Source of the DNA: Helicoverpa zea
Lineage: Eukaryota; Arthropoda; Insecta; Lepidoptera; Noctuidae
Reading direction: 5' to 3'
DNA length: 64,000 bases
Assembly (NCBI RefSeq): GCF_022581195.2
Contig: NC_061461.1
Span: 7,812,001 to 7,876,000 of the forward strand
The notes below the pieces were generated by a model. The model saw only the letters and a program-made list of their open reading frames with translations, was not told the DNA's origin and did not search any database. Of this stretch, positions 59,401 through 64,000 are shown in pieces. Every line of letters starts with the position of its first letter. The first letter of the stretch is position 1. Made by a program: the position numbers and the translations under genes.

Positions 59401-62400
59401 GCAGTTTGGTGACAATTAGTCTATGGTCCGTCCAGCAATGAGCACCGCGCATAACACGAGTGACTAGGACCTGAGAGATGTCTCGCTGCCTCGTGATGGC
59501 ATAGTCAATGAGGTGCCAGTGCTTAGAACGTGGGTGCATCCACGTAGTTTTGTGCTTAGCAGCAAGGCGAAACATGGTGTTTGTGATTGCAAGTTGGAAT
59601 TGAGCACATAAACTAAGCAGCAACTGGCCATTAGAGTTGATGTTGCCTACCCCATGTCTACCCAAAACTTTAGGCCACGCTTCATAATCTTGACCAACTC
59701 TAGCATTGAAGTCTCCTAACAAGAGAATCTTTTCTCTGTTCGGTATTTTATGGAGACATTGTGTAAGTTCTTCATAAAATTTATCCTTGATGTCGTCAGA
59801 ACTACCTAGCGTCGGTGCATAGACACTGATAACATTAAGGAAATTGTCACCGTCTAAGTGAAGGCGCAATGTGGTTATACGGTCCGAGATGTGGATTGGA
59901 CATTCTTGAAGTGTCTTCACAAGATTATTCTTGATCACAAAACCAACTCCCGACCTTCTTGGTTCTGTTGCAGCAGTGCCCTTCCAGTAGAAAGTGTAGC
60001 CACCGCCATGCTCGACTAGCTCGCCCTCATCGGCAAGGTGGGTTTCGCTTACAGCAGCTATATCAATATTGTAGCGGCGGAGTTCTCGAGCAACTATGGC
60101 TGTTTTCCGTTCTGGGCAGGCGTTTGTCTCGCGGTCGAGAAGGGTGCGAACATTCCATGCACCAAAAGTCAGTAAAGGTGTTTTACGTTTATTACTGTTG
60201 TTGTGTCGACCACGAATAAAAAGATGCGGAAGCAGCCGTGGTTACTGCTATCCAAAGAGTGTTTGGGGTGAGCATTTTTTTAGGGCACCTTTTCTAGCCC
60301 CCTCCCAGGCTGAGCAAGGAAAGCAGTGCTCCCCTAAAAAGGGCTGCTTTGTCGCTCTGGGTGCTGCCGGATTCCCTCTGTCCCCCCAGCTCAAAGAGAA
60401 AACGACCACGGCATGTACTCACACCCCCAGAGCCGCTAGTGTGCAGGTCTCAGACAAAGCTCAGGTTGCATCAGCCCGAACCTCTCTACCTCAACCTATC
60501 GCCACTAGTCTTCGCCAAATCGGGGTCCATTATACGGAAGCAGTCAGATGCGCAGGATATATTACAGTACAGTACAGTAGTAGTGAATTCTAGTACATAA
60601 TAGATATTAATTGTCTTTAGATATCACTTGAATCACGATATCTCCGATTGAAATTCGAGTAACAAACAGTTAAACTTTGGAATTTACTAGGTATCTATTA
60701 TAAGAAGAGGATATAGCTGATCATATTCTAAGTTAAGTACTTCACATATTGTTCCTGTTGACAAAATTATACTGGATCACTTGAAGTATTTTTGCAACTT
60801 ATGCGTCGAAATTGTTATCACAAAAACACACATGGGACGGATATTCACAATGAATGTTATTTGTTCGCAGGTAGCTAAAGTCTCAGTATAATCCTTTAAT
60901 AGCTTACGACACACATAAAAAACAATGGGATACTCTCATGCCGGAAGGCATATGGCAATAACTGCTTATGTGGAAATATAAGAAGAGAATTCTCATCGCT
61001 TGATTGCTTCGAAGCTCGTGTATGTAAACAAAAGAATGTAGGTTACAATGTTGAGAAAACTGGGAAGCTGCAACTATGTGTGTATATGTATGCTCGTAAA
61101 TATCCAACGCTTTGGTTTCCCTCAAACACCGCAACAGAGTATGAGTTTGTAACGATCATGCTGTAATCCTCACTCCCCGCAATATTGATTCGTCACGTCA
61201 GTGCTGTATTATTAAAGTGCTAATTTCGAATTTTAAGTTAACGGTCTCGATACGTTTTTACAACTCGGCTGAAATAAAGAGTCGTATGTTACATTATGTG
61301 ATTTAAATATTCCAACGTCATTCATTTTGCTGAATAATAACTACTATGTCGTGAGTGAGAGCCTTTAAATGCTAATTTTAAATTTTAATGCCGAAAACGG
61401 CTTTATTTACTAAACAGTTCTGAAAGTAATGCTACGTGAAAAGAATGATAATTTTCGGAAATGTAAGTAAGTGAATGTTTCAAATTAAAGCTGATTATCA
61501 TGAAAAGCCTTCTTACAAATATGTAAAAAGAAAATTAGACGGGAAAGGAGAATACAAAAAATGCCCTCCGAAAATTGACTGAAAAAATTAGCAATACCTA
61601 CTGAGTAATAAAAGGCGTATGAAAACAAAACGCTGCCTTATATTCATTGTTTTTCCATGTTGTCGAAGATTAGATGATATTGTCTATTATACATGTAGAT
61701 TTTATACGTTGCTACAATTGTCTTAAAGTGGAATTAATTTGATCGACTGACACCGCTATCACATGGGCCGATTTTGCTACGAGCGGGAACGAAGGTTTTG
61801 TATTTTGCATAAAGAATCAAATACCCACTTGAAATGAGAGAAATACTTTTCAAATATACGTCCAAGGCTATTTAATATATGATTCCATTCATGAAGATAT
61901 GAGAAGAAATAAAAATCTTGTCGTCTATAGATGTAATCAGAATTTTGGGAATATGATATAATATTATGTTCAGCTAGATGAGACTTTTCGCTTTAGATTA
62001 TTTTTGGGATATTTAATAAGTTGTCAAGTTTATTTAGGTAATTTACATAATTAGATTGGTTAGTAGGTTCCATTTCATCCTATAGTTTTTGCAGAATTTC
62101 TTAGGACCAAAGCCAATTCTAACTTGCTTTATTATTCAGTACTGATTGTTAGATTTCTGTTTAATCCGCCTGCGCAAACCAGCGTAGTATTATGTTTCAT
62201 AACATCTATATTTACACTCATTAAAAATTAATATGTTGGTGTTTACTGAATCTTCATTATAACAACTGCTTACGTAATGGAGCACCGTTGCGTATAAAAA
62301 CAAGCTTTATTACAGTTTCTAAAGTAAGCAAAGAGAACTTAATTGGTATAGTAATGTTTGTGAAACCTTGGAAACTTTGTATCGTATTTGATTATGTAAT

Positions 62401-63648
62401 ATGGATTAAAATGGTTGTTAATCTTGCCAATTTTTAATCCATCCATCCATCCGTTTAGTCCATGTTGATATTATGAAAGATTATGCGAAATTAATATTGT
62501 CATTCACTGGATGGATGTTTACAACGCTACTTGCTTTACATATCACTTGTCATTGGCAGAATCGTCAACAGTAACATCGACACGAATTGCCATAAATAAA
62601 TATAGAATAGAATAGCATTATGAAATGGCATTTGAAACTAATTAAAAAAAATCTAACTAGCAGTTACTACGATAACATTACACTCATTTGGGCATTGGTG
62701 TCGGTTCCGAGATATCAAGATCTTCAAAATAAAAAATGCTTTAAGCAAAACGGTAGTTTTTGAGAGAAAAGGCCTATCCGATTTATGCAATATCCAAAAG
62801 GAGAGATAATAATTTTTAATTGGCACTCAACATGATACTTTTGAGATCGTTAATAGCACGTTGGAAACTCGTGGTAATCCATTTAAGGAGCTTTAATTGG
62901 AATAAAGTTCAAGTCAATATCGGTTCTGAATTTATACTTTGTGAATCATGTTCATGTATGTATCGAACATTTTATTTACTTATGTACATTTCAAAGTATG
63001 CCTGTTGCAAAATTTATTTTCAGCAACTCAACAAAGTCTTTGGTATACCTAAGTAAGACTCAATTTGCGTCTATCTATTGATAACAAAATCATGATCATT
63101 GAATCATTCTGTCTGTCGAGGTTTCACGGTGAAACTACTGATGAACTATATAAATTCTTACACAAATATTCTAGCCGAAGACTTTTCTCATAGGCCGTTT
63201 ACTACTGACTGTTTTATCCGATTGAGGAAAGTGGTCCTTACTTGGATGTTGGTGAACTGTGGGAAACGGCTAATCTATACTAATATTATGAAGAGGAAAA
63301 CTTTGTTTGTTTGGTTGTAATGGATAAACTCAAAAACTACTGGACCGATTTTAAATATTCTTTCACCATTAGAAAGCTAAATTATCTGCGAGTAACATAG
63401 GCTATATTTTATCCAGGTGTGGGCAGTAGCTCCCACGGGACGCGGTTTCACACCGCGGGAAAACGGCCAGTAATAAATGATAAAATAAAAGATGAGAATA
63501 CTTTACCTTAGCCAAAGCGACTGCTGGGAAGGTGTCCCAGGCTAAGTCGGTGTCTTCTCCCGACTGGCCTCGTCTCTGACCTCGGAGGATTCTGGCTGCA
63601 GTGGCCGTGGTGAGGCTCATACCGTCCCCCACTACTAGTATCACGTTC
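47181..63648 (-). CDS. Alkaline phosphatase gene, nine exons, 5' end outside window
   Basis: Spliced reading gives 550 residues ending at TAA 47181-47183. The product is a metal-dependent phosphomonoesterase of the animal ALP family, in Lepidoptera usually an extracellular, membrane-linked gut enzyme. Numbering from the first complete codon in the window: first metal Asp D8 (GDGM), catalytic Ser S58, H119 and T121, phosphate-binding Arg R132, E294, D299, H303, D340, H341, H343 and H417. All are the expected metal or phosphate residues in the right order. Exons: 63507-63648, 56669-56843, 53743-53921, 51695-51902, 48843-49022, 48459-48653, 47911-48114, 47695-47825, 47181-47420. Phases match at every join. 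The family usually has about 50-60 more N-terminal residues including a signal peptide, so the first coding exon(s) lie beyond 64000. Residue 57 is Glu where the family has Asp. No stop or frameshift is seen, so the gene looks functional. The paralog identity within the lepidopteran ALP cluster cannot be decided here. Confidence 0.95.
47695..47825 (-). CDS. ALP exon h
   Basis: Acceptor AAACCAG and donor CCG|GTAAGT, 131 nt. It encodes [19 protein letters not shown], then AIAYAACIG, the end of the catalytic domain (family: F-G-x-x-E-Q-x-Y-x-x-H). It finishes with a Cys-containing linker ([14 protein letters not shown]). Confidence 0.93.
47911..48114 (-). CDS. ALP exon g, last metal histidine
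   Basis: Acceptor GATTTAAG and donor TTAG|GTATAT, 204 nt. It encodes LLYGTGPG, then an Ala-rich loop, then [14 protein letters not shown], in which the His is the last Zn ligand of ALPs. Confidence 0.95.
48459..48653 (-). CDS. ALP exon f, two metal-ligand motifs
   Basis: Acceptor TTTTCGTACGTAG and donor TTAG|GTAACA, 195 nt. It opens with GRIDHAHH (metal Asp and His) and later has [14 protein letters not shown] (Asp-His plus a second His). It ends RGHPVLG. These are the most conserved blocks of the family and settle its identity. Confidence 0.96.
48654..48842 (-). other. ALP GC-AG intron
   Basis: A 189-nt intron with donor GCAAGA and acceptor CGTACGTAG. GC-AG introns are a minor class spliced by the major spliceosome and usually have strong flanking consensus, as here. 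Confidence 0.85.
48843..49022 (-). CDS. ALP exon e, with GC splice donor
   Basis: Acceptor TATGCAG. The exon encodes [11 protein letters not shown] at its start and KGFFLLIE at its end, the Glu being a metal ligand. The middle is Ala/Glu-rich (variable loop). The donor after 48843 reads GAAG|GCAAGA, a GC-type donor with otherwise strong consensus. Using it restores the expected EGGRIDH junction, and no GT nearby does so. Confidence 0.92.
49023..51694 (-). other. ALP intron, no features
   Basis: GT-AG intron between exons d and e. It is AT-rich, with no element or exon recognised inside it. Confidence 0.85.
51695..51902 (-). CDS. ALP exon d
   Basis: Acceptor TTATCAG and donor TTAG|GTAAGA, 208 nt. 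It begins [13 protein letters not shown], the GGG-R-FLP block typical of animal ALPs. It has [12 protein letters not shown] in the middle and ends in VDYLLG. A very basic stretch ([11 protein letters not shown]) lies between, where family members are variable. Confidence 0.94.
51903..53742 (-). other. ALP intron, no features
   Basis: GT-AG intron between exons c and d. It is AT-rich, and nothing else was recognised on either strand. Confidence 0.85.
53743..53921 (-). CDS. ALP exon c, metal and phosphate-binding block
   Basis: Acceptor CATGTCCAG and donor AAT|GTAAGT, 179 nt. It encodes [19 protein letters not shown], with the His and Thr of the Mg site, then [11 protein letters not shown], with the phosphate-binding Arg. 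It continues through a conserved Cys (KDCKDIA) to EPGRSIN. The split Gly codon joins exon b in phase. Confidence 0.94.
53922..56668 (-). other. ALP intron with SINE copy
   Basis: GT-AG intron between exons b and c. It carries a minus-strand SINE at 55718-56094 and a degenerate repeat scrap near 55320-55390. The rest is AT-rich and featureless. Confidence 0.85.
55718..56094 (-). mobile_element. SINE copy, tail type 1, in ALP intron
   Basis: Same family and orientation logic as the copy at 14.1 kb: GTCGTGGTGGCCTAGTGGGT head at the right, B-box region, and AGCCGACCCCAACATG tail at the left. Flanks share an imperfect duplication ending ATTCTTTAC on both sides, so it is somewhat older. Confidence 0.9.
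56669..56843 (-). CDS. ALP exon b, catalytic serine
   Basis: Acceptor TTTGCCATCAG and donor G|GTGAGT. It holds 58 codons plus one base. It carries the nucleophile block [17 protein letters not shown], where the family pattern is x-D-S-x-x-x-A-T-A. The Ser that becomes phosphorylated is kept, but the preceding Asp is Glu (GAG), and the third residue after the Ser is Cys where Thr is usual. The rest (GVKA, W near the end) aligns normally with insect ALPs. Confidence 0.93.
56965..60583 (-). mobile_element. Full-length non-LTR retrotransposon (LINE)
   Basis: A 3619-bp element flanked by a perfect 12-bp duplication TGAATTCTAGTA (56953-56964 and 60584-60595). It reads on the minus strand, the same sense as the ALP gene whose intron it occupies. 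Order: 5' UTR of about 340 nt with a short CTGTA repeat at its tip, one long ORF (endonuclease, RT, C2H2 finger), and a 3' UTR of only about 43 nt ending in the palindrome GCCGAAATCGGC and tail GTGGAAGATTAT. There is no poly-A tail. Exact duplications and an open ORF suggest a fairly recent insertion. The clade was not assigned; BLAST naming of such ORFs as craniofacial development protein 2-like would reflect the endonuclease only. Confidence 0.93.
57008..60241 (-). CDS. LINE endonuclease-reverse transcriptase polyprotein
   Basis: The frame is open for about 1077 codons, from just after a TAA at 60242-60244 to TAG 57008-57010. Numbering from the GTG at 59938: residues upstream of this GTG hold the APE-type endonuclease start ([10 protein letters not shown], then SETHLADEG with the catalytic Glu). 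Within the numbered part come SVYAP near 39, GDFNAR at 75-80 and TDHRL at 170-174. The RT follows with [11 protein letters not shown] near 540-550, [10 protein letters not shown] at 600-609 and YADD at 660-663. A C-terminal finger C953-C956-H969-H973 (C-X2-C-X12-H-X3-H) ends the protein. No in-frame ATG precedes the endonuclease. The nearest ATG (in ATGCTCACC, near 60274) is in another frame and stops after about 27 codons. Either an early frameshift has broken the start, or translation begins at a non-AUG codon. All catalytic motifs are intact. Confidence 0.93.
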   Translation of the reverse strand, partial: PRLLPHLFIRGRHNNSNKRKTPLLTFGAWNVRTLLDRETNACPERKTAIVARELRRYNIDIAAVSETHLADEGELVEHGGGYTFYWKGTAATEPRRSGVGFVIKNNLVKTLQECPIHISDRITTLRLHLDGDNFLNVISVYAPTLGSSDDIKDKFYEELTQCLHKIPNREKILLLGDFNARVGQDYEAWPKVLGRHGVGNINSNGQLLLSLCAQFQLAITNTMFRLAAKHKTTWMHPRSKHWHLIDYAITRQRDISQVLVTRVMRGAHCWTDHRLIVTKLRLCLRRPFRASRKKPQNINIEKLKHPGPRSKYAETLACDIHSHQNTGDIDADWNALSSSILDVAINTIGLKNKRKQDWFDENDEVLSEAIAKHRDLLRRSNNSALIRESDRELRKLTRHTKDKWWQDKAQYIQWLADSNQLGDFYSEIRNLLGTTNFIKVPLKSLDGKSLLKSKNEVLDRWAEHFNNLLNVDRTAELHYIDSLPQLQIAEELDDALSKHEVLCAIKQQQNQRAVGLDLIPGELLKYGGEELHSRVWEMFVLMWEKEQVPETFKLSRVRALYKNKGDRSECGSYRGISLLSVSGKVFARVLLNRLRNLSEKILPETQFGFRPDRGTCEAIFAVRQLQEKSREQGQHLYLCFIDLEKAFDCVPREALWKVLRKLGCTEKFIRLLRLLHDDMQCCVAVEDDQSSFFSVTCGVKQGCVLAPTLFALYFAVVVREVLNSSPEGVRIRYRTDGKLFNLNRLKATTKVSYAHIQDIMYADDLCFVAESPEVLQQLVTNLHKQCCTFGLKISIEKTEVMSSDNHGRQELTIMLGEDVLKQVDKFRYLGSTITAKCDLDAEINSRIGAAAAAFGKFDKKVFSSHDLKITTKVSVYMAVVLPCILYSAETWTPYRRHIKQLDRFHLKCLRKILNIRWFDRVRNTEVLRKANVGGIEAYLMRRQLRWCGHVLRMPDTRVAKRILYSELQEGKRKRGGQLLRYKDVLKRHMKSCSIDPSQWENLASNRRDWRSRVKAKVFDFEARRLSELDAKRDELKARPPVAINYNFVAGTLTCPQCARTFTHKIGYSSHMRAHARH
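63315..63475 (+). repeat. Degenerate lepidopteran retroelement end
   Basis: ACTACTGGACCGATTTTAAA, then AACATAGGCTATATTTTATC, CCACGGGACGCGGTTTCACA and CCGCGGGAAAACGGCCAGTA, beside the first visible ALP exon. It is non-coding. Confidence 0.65.
63507..63648 (-). CDS. ALP exon a (first exon visible)
   Basis: Acceptor TTTGTGCAG precedes base 63648, whose G completes a codon from an upstream exon. Donor GTAAAG follows 63507. It encodes 47 complete codons starting [11 protein letters not shown]. The Asp of GDGM is the conserved bimetal ligand at the N-terminal end of the ALP fold, and the segment ends [10 protein letters not shown] as in insect ALPs. No further exon was recognised between 63649 and 64000. 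Confidence 0.93.
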
Positions 63649-63754
63649 CTGCACAAAGAAATTGAAGTTTGTATGAGTTTATGTAAGTCTATATTTCTTT
63701 ATACTAAACATGTAATAACGCTTAAGAGTTTGTGTGCTTGAAAATTAATATGAG

Positions 63755-64000
63755 CGATAGTTTTTTTTAAAGAGTCTCTTCAGAGTTTTTTGCCGGTTCT
63801 TCTCCATAAGACCCACTCTTTGAAACCATGCATCTAGTTTGCCCTTTCAAAATAGCTGTTATAAGCCTATTTGAAAAAAAAAAAAGACTTTTGAGCGTGC
63901 TAATCTCAGGACGCGAATCGATAAAAAAAACTTTTCAGTATTAAATAGCTTCTTTATCAAGGAAAGCTATAGGCTACTTTGGTCTGGGTCGTCGCTGGTG
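63755..64000. repeat. Two juxtaposed repeat relics at the window edge
   Basis: GAGTTTTTTGCCGGTTCTTC at about 63783 is a LINE-end text (+). From about 63885 the minus strand reads AAAGTAGCCTATAGCTTTCC and later GATTAGCACGCTC, another retroelement end. No ALP exon is visible here. Confidence 0.6.

Larger units (their letters stand above)
56844..63506 (-). other. ALP 6.7-kb intron
   Basis: GT-AG intron between exons a and b. It contains the full-length LINE at 56965-60583. Outside that element I see only AT-rich sequence, an (ATCC)n run near 62441 and a degenerate repeat near 63315-63475. Confidence 0.85.

Noticed and set aside
63649..64000. Upstream ALP exon
   Set aside because: The sequence here is repeat debris; no reading resembles the ALP N terminus or a signal peptide.

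Overview
The window looks like nuclear DNA of a moth, most likely a noctuid. It is AT-rich and gene-poor. It is crowded with lepidopteran-type repeats: tRNA-headed SINEs with GATGAT tails, degenerate elements reading 'ACTAGC..TGCCCGCGACTTCG', foldback MITEs and LINE relics. The one recognisable host gene is split into small exons with GT-AG introns. There is no bacterial-style gene organisation, rRNA, CRISPR array or genuine tRNA gene. Species assignment is inference.

Right third (47.0-63.7 kb, minus strand): nine consecutive exons of a metazoan alkaline phosphatase (ALP) gene. They encode 550 residues, running from just before the first metal-binding Asp to the stop codon. The signal-peptide exon(s) lie beyond the right edge. 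All metal-ligand positions and the catalytic Ser are present, but the Asp just before that Ser is Glu. One intron is GC-AG and the last intron ends in a tandem NAGNAG acceptor.

The largest ALP intron (6.7 kb) holds an apparently full-length 3.6-kb non-LTR retrotransposon (endonuclease, reverse transcriptase, C-terminal C2H2 finger), flanked by a perfect 12-bp target-site duplication and lying in the same sense as ALP. A tRNA-derived SINE at 22.4 kb ends in the same 3' hairpin as this LINE. It also carries a stretch resembling the LINE's extreme 5' end. The pair is a candidate SINE/LINE partnership.

Left two thirds (1-47 kb): no convincing intact host gene. It is a mosaic of mobile elements. 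There are two CpG-rich foldbacks (777-1179; 5901-6226, with 93-nt perfect arms). A nested complex lies at 11295-16014: an outer TIR element holds a pogo-like MITE, a 684-bp retroinsertion with 12-bp duplications, and a decayed LINE that is itself split by a SINE with a 17-bp duplication. There are also three more TIR MITEs with TA or short duplications, several SINE copies of one family with two different tails, and a decayed transposon-type zinc-finger gene at 37.5-38.0 kb. A CpG-rich stretch at 46.2-46.6 kb may be a promoter and first exon of an unseen minus-strand gene. The remaining stretches are AT-rich and show nothing I can name.
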